Source: an uncultured Bacillota bacterium
GTDB lineage: Bacteria > Bacillota_I > Bacilli_A > RFN20 > CAG-826
DNA length: 9,370 nt
Assembly: GCA_946623775.1 (NCBI GenBank)
Contig: CAMORJ010000058.1
Span: forward strand, 1-9,370
Direction: 5' to 3'
The position numbers and the translations under genes are program-made. The notes below the pieces were generated by a model that did no database searches, was not told the origin of the DNA, and was given only the letters and a program-made list of their open reading frames with translations. Positions 1 through 6,497 of this stretch are shown here, piece by piece. The stretch's first letter is position 1; the number at the start of each line of letters is the position of its first letter.

Positions 1-897
1 ATTAGGGGTCAGCCTGTGATGCTGGACTATGATCTCGCGAGGATCTATGGGTATGAGACCAAGACCTTCAATCAGCAAGTGAAGAACAACGAGAACAGAT
101 TCCCTGAGGATTTTAGATTTCAATTAACGCGCGAGGAAATCGCGGATTTGGTGAGGTCAAAAAATTTGACTTCACGGAAACATTCGATGTTCACTGGACA
201 AAATGGTGGCTCACGCAAACCTCCATACGCCTTCACCGAGCAGGGGATATACATGCTGATGACGGTCCTGAGGGGCGAGCTCGCAGTCAGGCAGAGCATC
301 GCGCTGATAAAACTCTTCAAGTCGATGAAGGACTATATAGGAAAGGAAAGCCTTCCCATGACGGGCGCTGAAGTCGCTAGGAGATTCGAATCCGCCGAAT
401 CGCGGATCGGAGTGGTGGAATCGAGATTGGATCTGATGATGAAGCAATTCGGCGACCAGCCTCCGACGCGCGAAATATTGATTATGGAGAATCAGAGGAT
501 CGAGGCGGGAATCGCCTATCGCAATATCTATGGCATGGCTAAAGAAAGCATCATCGTGATCGATGACTATGTCGGGGCAAAGACGCTTCATCTGCTGAAG
601 GCATGCCCAAAGCAAATCAAACGCATCTTGCTTTTATCCGACAACATCGCAAGAATCCCGTTGTCCCAATCCGATTTGGGCGATTTCCGCCGGGACACAG
701 GAATCGAGATCGGGCTTTGTCCGACCAAAGGGATGTTCCACGATAGATACATCATCTTGGATTATGGGCTTTCCTCTCAGATCGTCTACCATTGCGGCCC
801 CTCCAGCAAAGATGCGGGAAACAGCATTTCCACCATCATGAAAATGGAGTATCCCCAAGGGCTATTGGAAGCGGTGGGGAGACTTATCGAGCCCTAA
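1..897 (+). CDS. ORF6N-domain protein with C-terminal PLD-like motif (5' end cut off)
   Basis: Seen: the frame is open from base 1 and ends in TAA at 895-897, giving 298 visible residues. The first residues (IRGQPVMLDYDLARIYG) already lie inside the ORF6N domain, so the true start is before the window; the GTG/ATG at 16/19 are internal. The ORF6N domain covers about residues 1-110: NNENRFPEDFRFQLT, then a GGSRKPPYAFTEQGIYML block. A Glu/Arg-rich, possibly coiled segment follows at about 118-150. The C-terminal part has H247-x-R249-x4-D254 followed by YHCGPSSKDAG, a variant of the phospholipase D HxK(x4)D signature with Arg for Lys. Known: ORF6N is a KilA-N-like DNA-binding domain of phage antirepressors and of many chromosomal proteins of unknown role. 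Inferred: a DNA-binding regulator or accessory defence protein; enzymatic activity is doubtful with a single altered motif. Function is not established. It precedes the rimP operon but is separated from it by 140 bases and a promoter. Confidence 0.85.
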   Translation: MRGQPVMLDYDLARIYGYETKTFNQQVKNNENRFPEDFRFQLTREEIADLVRSKNLTSRKHSMFTGQNGGSRKPPYAFTEQGIYMLMTVLRGELAVRQSIALIKLFKSMKDYIGKESLPMTGAEVARRFESAESRIGVVESRLDLMMKQFGDQPPTREILIMENQRIEAGIAYRNIYGMAKESIIVIDDYVGAKTLHLLKACPKQIKRILLLSDNIARIPLSQSDLGDFRRDTGIEIGLCPTKGMFHDRYIILDYGLSSQIVYHCGPSSKDAGNSISTIMKMEYPQGLLEAVGRLIEP

Positions 898-916
898 GCC
901 ACATAGGAATTCGCTA

Positions 917-946
917 TTGCGCATTATCATGCGTGCGTGCTAATAT
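917..946 (+). promoter_or_regulatory. Probable promoter of the rimP-nusA-infB operon
   Basis: An extended -10 element, TGC followed by TAATAT (938-946), stands 18 bases after a weak -35-like TTGCGC (917-922). TATAAG at 944-949 is an overlapping alternative -10. The position after the end of the ORF6N gene and about 90 bases before rimP leaves room for the structured leader that follows. The -35 is poor and the call rests mainly on the extended -10. Confidence 0.4.
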
Positions 947-952
947 AAGCAC

Positions 953-1018
953 CGCGGAAATCCCGATAGCGGTTCCGCGAATCACCATATCTTTGAGAGT
1001 GGACTTGGTTCCACTCTT
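953..1018 (+). promoter_or_regulatory. Structured 5' leader of rimP with two hairpins (possible attenuator)
   Basis: The first hairpin pairs CGCGGAA (953-959) with TTCCGCG (973-979). Its arms overlap a competing pairing, ACCGC (951-955) with GCGGT (969-973), so the two folds exclude each other. The second pairs AGAGTGGA (996-1003) with TCCACTCT (1010-1017) around a six-base loop and runs into TTTC, a weak U-tract. Known, from memory only: an AGAGTGG/CCACTCT hairpin is common just before rimP in Firmicutes, and NusA operons are often autoregulated in their leaders. Inferred: attenuation or NusA-responsive control of the operon. A true terminator is uncertain because the U-tract is short. Confidence 0.5.
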
Positions 1019-1037
1019 TCTATTGTAAGGAGGAGCA

Positions 1038-1499
1038 ATGGGAGAAATAGAAAGCAGAATCGTTACGAAAATCGAAGGCCCTTTGAAGGAATTGGGCTAT
1101 TCGGTCTATGACATCAAGTTCAAAAGCGGAAAAGACGCGACCCTGTCCATCGTGATCGACAGAAAAGAGCGGATAGGGCTCGACGACATCGTCAAAGTCT
1201 CGGAAGCGTTATCGGCTTTGCTTGATGAAGATGACCCCATCGACGGGCCATATACGCTGGATGTTTCATCCGCAGGCGCGGAGAAAACCATCGCCCTTGA
1301 GCAGCTCGGGGAATACCTGAACTGCTACGTCAACCTTCACCTGTCCCATCCCTGCAAAGGCGAGAACATCGTCGAGGGAACATTGCTGAAACTGCAGGAC
1401 GGCGAAGCAACCCTCCTAATCAAAGATAAATCCAAAAAGAAGGAAATCTCCTTCCCGAGCGCGGACATCGATAGGGCCCGCCTCGCGATCGAGTTCTAA
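1038..1499 (+). CDS. rimP: Ribosome maturation factor RimP
   Basis: RimP (YlxS) is a cytoplasmic factor that assists late assembly of the 30S ribosomal subunit. The 153-residue length is normal for the family. The N-terminal alpha/beta domain contains GLDDIVKVSEALSALLDEDDPIDGPYTLDVSSAG (about 47-80), the RimP hallmark; the usual SSPGxxRPL is altered here to SSAGAEKTI. The C-terminal small beta-barrel domain (about 85-153) has the expected VEGTLLKLQDGEATLLI strand pattern. The ATG at 1038 has a strong Shine-Dalgarno AAGGAGG at 1027-1033. It is the first gene of the cluster, and nusA begins 14 bases after its stop, the standard order in bacteria. Identification is firm from sequence and context together. 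Confidence 0.95.
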   Translation: MGEIESRIVTKIEGPLKELGYSVYDIKFKSGKDATLSIVIDRKERIGLDDIVKVSEALSALLDEDDPIDGPYTLDVSSAGAEKTIALEQLGEYLNCYVNLHLSHPCKGENIVEGTLLKLQDGEATLLIKDKSKKKEISFPSADIDRARLAIEF

Positions 1500-1513
1500 A
1501 AAAGGCAACAACC

Positions 1514-3310
1514 ATGGCAAAAAGACAAACAGAAACCATCTCCTTCGTCGACGCCCTCCGCGAGGTCGCCGACACCAAAGGCCTCTCCGACGAGGAAGTA
1601 ATCCGCGCCCTTGAAGAGGCCATCGTCCGTTCCTACATCAAGTACCTCGGAGGCGGAGACGACGCCGTCGTCACCTGCCACGTCGACCCCGAGACCGGCA
1701 AAATCGACCTCGCCCAGGTCAAGCAGGTCGTCAAGGATGTCCAGGACGACTATCTCGAAATCGACCCCGAGACCGTCAAAGAGCTCTACGGCAAAAAAGT
1801 CAAAGTCGGCGACACCTTCGCCATTCCCTGCCCGATGGAGGAAATCTCCAAGGTCACCGCTATGGCGGTCAAGACCAACTTCCGCGTTCGCCTCGCCGAA
1901 GCGGAAAGGACCGCGCTCTACAAGGTTTACAAAGACCACATCGGCGAAATGATGGTCGGCACCGTCGAGAAGGCGGATGACAGGAACGTCACCATCTCCA
2001 TCGGCCGCACCTCCATCGAGCTCACCCGCCACGAGCTCATCGGCGACGAGTATTTCCACGTCGGCGATCAGATCAAGGTCTACATCCAAGAGGTCAGGAC
2101 CGCTTCCACCGACGGCAAGCCCGACAAAGGGCCTCAGATCCAGGCCACCCGTTCCTCCGAAGGCTTCCTCAAGAGGCTCTTCGAGGAGGAAATCCACGAA
2201 ATCTATGAGGGCACCGTCATCATCAAGGCCATCGCCCGCAAAGCCGGCATCCGCTCCAAGGTCGCCGTCGTCTCCGTCAACGAAGACATCGACGCCACCG
2301 GCGCCTGCATCGGACAAGGCGGCACCCGCATCCAGCGCATCGTCAGCCAGCTCGGCAACGGCAAAGGCAAAGAGAAGATCGACGTCGTCAACTATTCGTC
2401 CAACCCCTCTTTGTTCCTCCTTGAAGCCGTGCGCCCCGTTTTGGCTTTGGGCGTCAAGCGCGACGACGAAGCCAAAACCGCAATCGTCGTCATCCGCGAT
2501 GGCGACATCCCTCTGGCCTTAGGCAAAGGCAAAGCCAACCTTGAGCTTGCCTCCAAACTCACCGGCTACAGGATCGAGGCCTTAGAGGAATCCAAGGCCA
2601 TCGCCCAGGGCGTCTTGTATGAGACCGCCGACGAGATCCGCCACATCGCCGAAGAGGAGAGGAAGCTCGCCGAGCGCGAAGCCTATATCCGCCGCGTCGA
2701 GGAAGAAAATGCCCGCCGCGCCGAAGAAGCCGCCAAGAAAGCAGCGGAAGAAGAAGCGCGCCGCCGCGCCGAAGAAGAAGCCCGCATCGCCGCGGAAGAG
2801 CAAGCTCGCCTCGCCGAAGAAGAGGCCAAGCCCGAAGCGGAAGAGAAGCCCGTCGTCATCGAGAAGCCCGTCGCCCCGAAAGCCACGGCCCGTCCCGAAG
2901 ACTTCCCGCTTGAGGCGACCAATCCGGCCGCCGCGGCCTTCGCCGCTTTGCAGGCCTCCCGCCAGCAGCAGGCCGCTCCCGCCGAGGAAGCGCCCGCCGA
3001 GGAAGAGCCCGCCGTCACCGACGTCAAGACCACCACGACCTTGGCCGACCTCGAGGCCGACCTCGAAGCCACCAAAGGCAAGAAGCCCCAGGCCCCTGCC
3101 TCCAAAAAGCGTCCGCGCAAGATCACCGAAGAGGAAGTCCAGCGCGAACCGACCCCCGTTGTCCCAGCCGCTTCCCCGGCCATGCCGATCTACACCGAAG
3201 AGGAACTCTCCGAAATCGAAGAGGAGGAATCCGCTTCCTACGACGACATGGACGATATGGACGTCGACTACAGCGAATACGACCGCTATTACGACGACGA
3301 CGGAAAATAA
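1514..3310 (+). CDS. nusA: Transcription termination/antitermination factor NusA with long acidic C-terminal extension
   Basis: NusA binds RNA polymerase and nascent RNA and modulates pausing, termination and antitermination. Domains in order: RNAP-binding N-terminal domain (about 1-130, with LSDEEVIRALEEAIVRSYIK), S1 domain (about 144-192, MVGTVEKADDRNVTISIG), KH1 (about 245-300, with intact loop G267-Q-G-G270) and KH2 (about 320-368). In KH2 the GxxG loop reads G337-K-G-K340, so the second Gly is lost. The core ends near residue 370, roughly the full length of Bacillus subtilis NusA. The remaining ~230 residues are a Glu/Ala/Arg-rich helical stretch (about 375-440), a Pro/Ala/Glu linker, a basic patch (KKRPRK, 531-536) and a very acidic Asp/Tyr tail. 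The Shine-Dalgarno is weak (AAAAAAGG, 1498-1505), so coupling to rimP, whose stop lies 14 bases before, is likely. Codon use is strongly biased to C-ending codons, as expected of a well-expressed gene. Confidence 0.97.
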   Translation: MAKRQTETISFVDALREVADTKGLSDEEVIRALEEAIVRSYIKYLGGGDDAVVTCHVDPETGKIDLAQVKQVVKDVQDDYLEIDPETVKELYGKKVKVGDTFAIPCPMEEISKVTAMAVKTNFRVRLAEAERTALYKVYKDHIGEMMVGTVEKADDRNVTISIGRTSIELTRHELIGDEYFHVGDQIKVYIQEVRTASTDGKPDKGPQIQATRSSEGFLKRLFEEEIHEIYEGTVIIKAIARKAGIRSKVAVVSVNEDIDATGACIGQGGTRIQRIVSQLGNGKGKEKIDVVNYSSNPSLFLLEAVRPVLALGVKRDDEAKTAIVVIRDGDIPLALGKGKANLELASKLTGYRIEALEESKAIAQGVLYETADEIRHIAEEERKLAEREAYIRRVEEENARRAEEAAKKAAEEEARRRAEEEARIAAEEQARLAEEEAKPEAEEKPVVIEKPVAPKATARPEDFPLEATNPAAAAFAALQASRQQQAAPAEEAPAEEEPAVTDVKTTTTLADLEADLEATKGKKPQAPASKKRPRKITEEEVQREPTPVVPAASPAMPIYTEEELSEIEEEESASYDDMDDMDVDYSEYDRYYDDDGK

Positions 3311-3322
3311 TCCGAGGATTTC

Positions 3323-3565
3323 ATGATCAAGACAAACGCCAGAATGGATATCGCAAGCAGGGAGAGGATGGATAAGTCCGACCTCTTCCGCTTGGCCATC
3401 GACCCCGTCTCGGGCAAGCTCGACCTCGCCGAAGACGGCAAGGGCCGCGGCATCTATCTGGCGAAGCGCATAGAAGCGGTGGACCGCTTCTTCGCCAAGC
3501 GGCTCTATGCCCGCTATGGCGAGATACAGGAGGGGCTATGGGAGAAACTGAAATCATTGCTTTAA
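3323..3565 (+). CDS. ylxR: YlxR family protein (RNase P modulator RnpM-like)
   Basis: YlxR (DUF448) is a small nucleic-acid-binding protein encoded between nusA and infB; the Bacillus subtilis member was reported to bind and modulate RNase P (RnpM). This 80-residue product has the diagnostic body: SRERMDKSDLFRLAIDPVSGKLDLAEDGKGRGIYL (about 12-46), matching the family's E-x-K-x-x-L-x-R...GRGAYL pattern. It is a little shorter than usual, and the N-terminal R-x-C-V signature is replaced by RMDIASRE, so the conserved Cys is Asp here. The start at 3323 has GAGG at 3314-3317, five bases before. It lies 12 bases after nusA, and its last 28 bases overlap ylxQ in another frame, which suggests translational coupling. 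The identity rests on both motif and position. Confidence 0.88.
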   Translation: MIKTNARMDIASRERMDKSDLFRLAIDPVSGKLDLAEDGKGRGIYLAKRIEAVDRFFAKRLYARYGEIQEGLWEKLKSLL

Positions 3566-3858
3566 GCAAAGCGCAGTCCTCCTTCCTAGGCATCCTCAAC
3601 CGCGCCGGGAAACTTTCCATCGGCGCGGACATCATCAAAAAAAGCCGCAGGCTCGCTTTGCTGCTATTGGCAAGCGACGCAAGCGACAATACCAAATCGT
3701 CGATGACGGCCCTTGCCAAAAGCCTGTCGAAAGTGGTGGTCTATGTGGAATCAAAAACCGCGTTAGGCCAGCCAATAGGCTACGAAAGCATCGCCGCCAT
3801 CGGGATTCTTGACCAGAAATGCGCCAGCGCATTCCTGGAGAAAGGAAGGCAAGAATGA
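3538..3858 (+). CDS. ylxQ: L7Ae/L30e-family RNA-binding protein YlxQ
   Basis: This 106-residue protein has the L7Ae-family fold signature: a short helix, then LNRAGKLSIGADIIKKSRRLALLLLASDASDNTKSSMTALAKS (about 20-62) and IGYESIAAIGILDQKCASAFLEK near the C-terminus. L7Ae-like proteins bind kink-turn RNAs. YlxQ (RplGA) has this activity in Bacillus subtilis, though its cellular target is unclear. The start at 3538 has a strong Shine-Dalgarno AGGAGG (3528-3533) lying inside ylxR, and the first 28 bases overlap the end of ylxR. Its stop overlaps the infB start as ATGA at 3855-3858. UGA must therefore be a stop codon here, which informs the genetic code of the organism. Confidence 0.92.
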   Translation: MGETEIIALSKAQSSFLGILNRAGKLSIGADIIKKSRRLALLLLASDASDNTKSSMTALAKSLSKVVVYVESKTALGQPIGYESIAAIGILDQKCASAFLEKGRQE

Positions 3859-5723
3859 AGAAAAAGAACAGCTATGGACCAAAAAGGAACCAGCCCGGAC
3901 CGTCCCAGCCGCAGCAGCGCGTCGCCAACATCTCCTACACCAAGGGAAAGAAGCGCGACTTCGGCAAGGTCAACGGCGGCGTGTTCGTCTATACCAAGCC
4001 GTTAACCGTCGGCGAGCTTTCCAAAGCCATCAACGTTCCCGTCAACGAGATCATCAAATACTTCTTCCTTCAAGGCAAAGCCGTCACCATCAACCAGACC
4101 CTCGACGATGATTCCATCGGCGAGATCTGCTTGGAATTCGGATACGACTTCAAGAAGGAGAAAGTCGTCGATGCAGCCCACTTCGAGGAATTGGAGATCA
4201 TCGACGACGAAGCGAACCTTTGCTCCCGTCCGCCCGTGGTCACCATCATGGGCCACGTCGACCATGGCAAGACCACGCTGATCGACTATATCCGCTCCTC
4301 CAACGTCGCTGAGGGAGAGGATGGCAAAATCACCCAGCGCATCGGCGCTTATCAGAAAGAGGTCGGTGGGAAGAAGATCACCTTCATCGACACCCCGGGC
4401 CACGCGGCGTTCACCGCGATGAGGGCCCGCGGAGCATCCGTCACCGACATCGTCGTCCTTGTCGTGGCCGCCGATGACGGCGTCATGCCCCAGACCATCG
4501 AAGCCATCAACCACGCCAAAGCGGCAGGGGTCCCCATCATCGTGGCCATCAACAAAATCGATGCCCCGGGCGCCAATCCGCGCCGCGTCGAAGAAGGGCT
4601 TATGGCCCACGACGTCATCTCCGAACGCTATGGCGGCGATGCGATCGTCGTCGAAGTGTCCGCCAAAAAAGGCGATGGCGTCGAAGATCTGCTTGAGATG
4701 ATCCTCCTGCAGGCCGAAATGCTGAACCTCCGCGCCAACCCCGCCCGCTACGCCATCGGCACCGTCTTGGAATCCGAGCTCGACAAGGGCGTCGGGCCCA
4801 AAGCGACCCTGCTTGTGCAAAACGGCACCCTCACCGCGAGCGACTATGTCGTCGTCGGCGAGGCGTATGGCAAAATCCGCCGCATGACCAACGAATACAA
4901 CGAAGTCGTGAAGTCCGCCGGACCCTCGACCCCGGTCTCCGTCATCGGCTTGTCCGCCGTCCCAAGCGCCGGCGACCGCTTCATGGCCTTCCCGACCGAA
5001 AGGGAAGCCCGCGAAGTCGCCGAGAAGCGCGCCTTGGAGAAGAAGGCCGCGACCCGCCTTGGCTCCGCCGCGATGACCTTAGGCGATTTGAATAGCCTCA
5101 TCACCGCCGGCCAGGTCAAAGACATCAACGTCATCGTCAAAGCCGACCTCGACGGCACCGCCCAGGCCTTGAAAGCCAACCTCGAGAAGTTCTCCAACGA
5201 CGAAGTCAAAGTCCATGTATTGGCAGCTTCCGCCGGAGCGATCTCCGATTCGGACATCCTCCTCGCCGAAGCCTCCCACGCCATCATCTTCGGCTTCAAC
5301 GTCCGTCCGGATGCCCGCGTCCGCGCGATGGCTGAGGAAAAGGGAATCGAAATCCATCTGCACAAGATCATCTACGAATTGCTCGACGAGATGGAAGCCG
5401 CCCTCAATGGTTTGACCACCAAAGCGAAGGTGGAGAAAGTCCTCGGCCAGGCCGAGATCCGCCAGATCTACAAAGTCTCCAAAGTCGGCGTCGTCGGCGG
5501 TTGCTACGTGACCTCCGGCTGCCTGAAGAGGGATTGCAAAGTCCGCCTCCTCCGCGATGGCGTCGTCATCTACGAAGGGAAGCTCGGCTCCCTGAAGCGC
5601 TTCAAAGAAGACGCCAAGGAAGTCAAGGAAGGCTATGAATGCGGTCTCACCATCGAAGGCTACAACGACATCAAAGAAGGCGATATCGTGGAAGGCTATG
5701 AGATGGTTGAGGAGGGCAAATAA
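3855..5723 (+). CDS. infB: Translation initiation factor IF-2
   Basis: IF2 is the GTPase that brings fMet-tRNA to the 30S subunit and promotes subunit joining. From this start the protein has 622 residues: a short basic N-terminus, an IF2_N helical domain (about 49-98, PLTVGELSKAINVPVNEIIK), then the G domain with GHVDHGKT (133-140), GKITQRIGAY (157-166), DTPGHAAF (179-186), NKID (233-236) and SAKKGDGV (269-276). Domains II, III and IV follow, ending in the typical SLKRFKEDAKEVKEGYECGL...DIKEGDIVEGYE. The frame extends upstream to an ATG at 3819, but 3855 is preferred: it has AAAGGAAGG at 3841-3849 and the coupled ATGA overlap with ylxQ. The N-terminal extension is much shorter than in Bacillus subtilis (about 716 residues in total), resembling reduced-genome relatives. 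All catalytic G motifs, including the His of DTPGH, are intact. Confidence 0.98.
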   Translation: MKKKNSYGPKRNQPGPSQPQQRVANISYTKGKKRDFGKVNGGVFVYTKPLTVGELSKAINVPVNEIIKYFFLQGKAVTINQTLDDDSIGEICLEFGYDFKKEKVVDAAHFEELEIIDDEANLCSRPPVVTIMGHVDHGKTTLIDYIRSSNVAEGEDGKITQRIGAYQKEVGGKKITFIDTPGHAAFTAMRARGASVTDIVVLVVAADDGVMPQTIEAINHAKAAGVPIIVAINKIDAPGANPRRVEEGLMAHDVISERYGGDAIVVEVSAKKGDGVEDLLEMILLQAEMLNLRANPARYAIGTVLESELDKGVGPKATLLVQNGTLTASDYVVVGEAYGKIRRMTNEYNEVVKSAGPSTPVSVIGLSAVPSAGDRFMAFPTEREAREVAEKRALEKKAATRLGSAAMTLGDLNSLITAGQVKDINVIVKADLDGTAQALKANLEKFSNDEVKVHVLAASAGAISDSDILLAEASHAIIFGFNVRPDARVRAMAEEKGIEIHLHKIIYELLDEMEAALNGLTTKAKVEKVLGQAEIRQIYKVSKVGVVGGCYVTSGCLKRDCKVRLLRDGVVIYEGKLGSLKRFKEDAKEVKEGYECGLTIEGYNDIKEGDIVEGYEMVEEGK

Positions 5724-6091
5724 TGGCCGACAAGACCAATAGAATCCGCTCCATCATCGAAAAAAACGTCCGCGATATCCTGCAATTTGAGCTGAAAGAC
5801 CCCAAAGTCGGAATGGTCTGCCCCAGCGAATTCGTATTCGCCAGGGACAACTCCGAGGTCAAGGTCTTCGTCTCCTTCCTCGGAACCAAATACACCCATC
5901 AGGCGTTCGAGGAGCTGAAGAAGTCGGAAGGCTTCGTCAGAAGCAGCCTCGCCAAGAAAGTGGACCTTTACAAAGTGCCGAAGATCGTGTTCGTCTACGA
6001 TGAATCCTATGAGCGTGCCGCGCGACTAGAAGAAGCGCTGCAGCGCGAAGAGGAGCAATTGGAGTCCATGGGGCTTCTGGACGACAAATAA
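5723..6091 (+). CDS. rbfA: 30S ribosome-binding factor RbfA
   Basis: RbfA is a small KH-like-fold protein that binds the 30S subunit during late 16S rRNA maturation and cold adaptation. The 122 residues match the family throughout: an N-terminal RIRSIIEKNVRDILQFELKDPKVGMV (about 7-32), the strand DNSEVKVFVSFLG (42-54), then GFVRSSLAKKVDLYKVPKIVFVYDESYERAARLEEAL. The start overlaps the infB stop by one base (TAATG, 5721-5725), and the Shine-Dalgarno GAGGAGGG at 5709-5716 lies inside infB, so translation is probably coupled to IF2 synthesis. It is the last gene before the operon terminator. In many Bacillota an nrnA/recJ-like phosphoesterase gene or truB follows directly; here an antisense antitoxin gene intervenes. 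Confidence 0.95.
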   Translation: MADKTNRIRSIIEKNVRDILQFELKDPKVGMVCPSEFVFARDNSEVKVFVSFLGTKYTHQAFEELKKSEGFVRSSLAKKVDLYKVPKIVFVYDESYERAARLEEALQREEEQLESMGLLDDK

Positions 6092-6105
6092 TCCAATTGA
6101 TAAGC

Positions 6106-6144
6106 AAAGCCTCCCTGCCAAGACGGTAAGGGAGGCTTTATTGA
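6106..6144 (+). terminator. Rho-independent terminator of the rimP-rbfA operon
   Basis: AAAGCCTCCCT (6106-6116) pairs perfectly with AGGGAGGCTTT (6129-6139), with further inner pairs GCC (6117-6119) to GGT (6125-6127), followed by a T-rich tail (TTTATT). It lies 14 bases after the rbfA stop. On the minus strand the hairpin also faces the converging antitoxin gene, but the tail on that side (TTTGCTTATC) is weaker, so bidirectional use is possible but less certain. Confidence 0.9.
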
Positions 6145-6149
6145 TATAA

Positions 6150-6374
6150 TTATTGCAAATCGGATCCAACTCGCTTTTTGGCTAATAAAGAGTCTTCGTC
6201 GACATCGCTAGGAAGAATCCCAAATAGACCTTTAATTGATTCTACCTTATCTCTTTTTGCCCCGACAATGCGAACATAAAACTTTCCGTTTTTAGTAACG
6301 ATGATGTCTTCTCGCGAGGATAAAGAAAGATAATGCGCTTGTTTTTCTCTTAATTGCGTAACTGTGATTGTCAT
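6150..6374 (-). CDS. Phd/YefM-family antitoxin, apparently solitary
   Basis: The 74-residue product begins MTITVTQLREKQAHYLSLSSREDIIVTKNGKFYVRIVG, the typical Phd/YefM DNA-binding N-terminal domain (start near MxITxTxLRxxxxxYL, then EDIIVTKNGK). The C-terminus, SIKGLFGILPSDVDEDSLLAKKR, resembles the toxin-binding tail of antitoxins paired with PIN-domain (VapC-like) toxins, as far as I recall. The start has GAGG eight bases before the ATG on the minus strand. Known: these antitoxins neutralise a toxin from an adjacent gene, usually downstream, and repress their own promoter. Here downstream lies only the rbfA terminator and rbfA itself, so no toxin partner is present. Codons end mostly in A or T (ACA, TTA, AGA, GTT), unlike the C-ending neighbours, suggesting recent transfer. 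Function as an orphan regulator or trans-acting antitoxin is inference. Confidence 0.8.
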   Translation of the reverse strand: MTITVTQLREKQAHYLSLSSREDIIVTKNGKFYVRIVGAKRDKVESIKGLFGILPSDVDEDSLLAKKRVGSDLQ

Positions 6375-6402
6375 CGAATTGTCCTCGCTTGCTTACGCCA
6401 TT

Positions 6403-6430
6403 CTTATAAAATGGCCGCGATGAATTTGAA
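6403..6430 (-). promoter_or_regulatory. Possible promoter of the antitoxin gene
   Basis: Read on the minus strand, a -35-like TTCAAA (6425-6430) and a -10-like TATAAG (6403-6408) are separated by 16 bases, placing transcription start about 20-25 bases before the antitoxin ATG. A short inverted repeat, ATAC-ATA-GTAT (6444-6454), lies just upstream and might be an operator, since Phd-type proteins autoregulate; it is too short to be convincing. Confidence 0.4.
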
Positions 6431-6497
6431 ATAGAAAAAACCTATACATAGTATGAAGATTCTTGATATCCACCGAATTTTCAGGACTTTTGTCTTG

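Noticed and set aside
920..933. Small CGCAT/ATGCG hairpin as terminator of the ORF6N gene
   Set aside because: The stem is five pairs with no T-run after it, and it lies within the promoter; no convincing terminator for that gene was found.
1496..2317. Long minus-strand open frame (273 codons) opposite nusA
   Set aside because: Its product is a low-complexity Asp/Val/Gly-rich sequence produced by the C-ending codon bias of nusA; similar shadows lie opposite infB and the lipoprotein gene.
2619..3326. Arg/Pro/Lys-rich plus-strand frame within the nusA tail
   Set aside because: It is the shifted frame of the Glu/Ala-rich NusA extension, has no Shine-Dalgarno and encodes only biased repeats.
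3819..3854. Upstream ATG at 3819 as the infB start
   Set aside because: It would add 12 residues overlapping ylxQ with no suitable ribosome binding site; the ATG at 3855 has AAAGGAAGG and the coupled ATGA junction.
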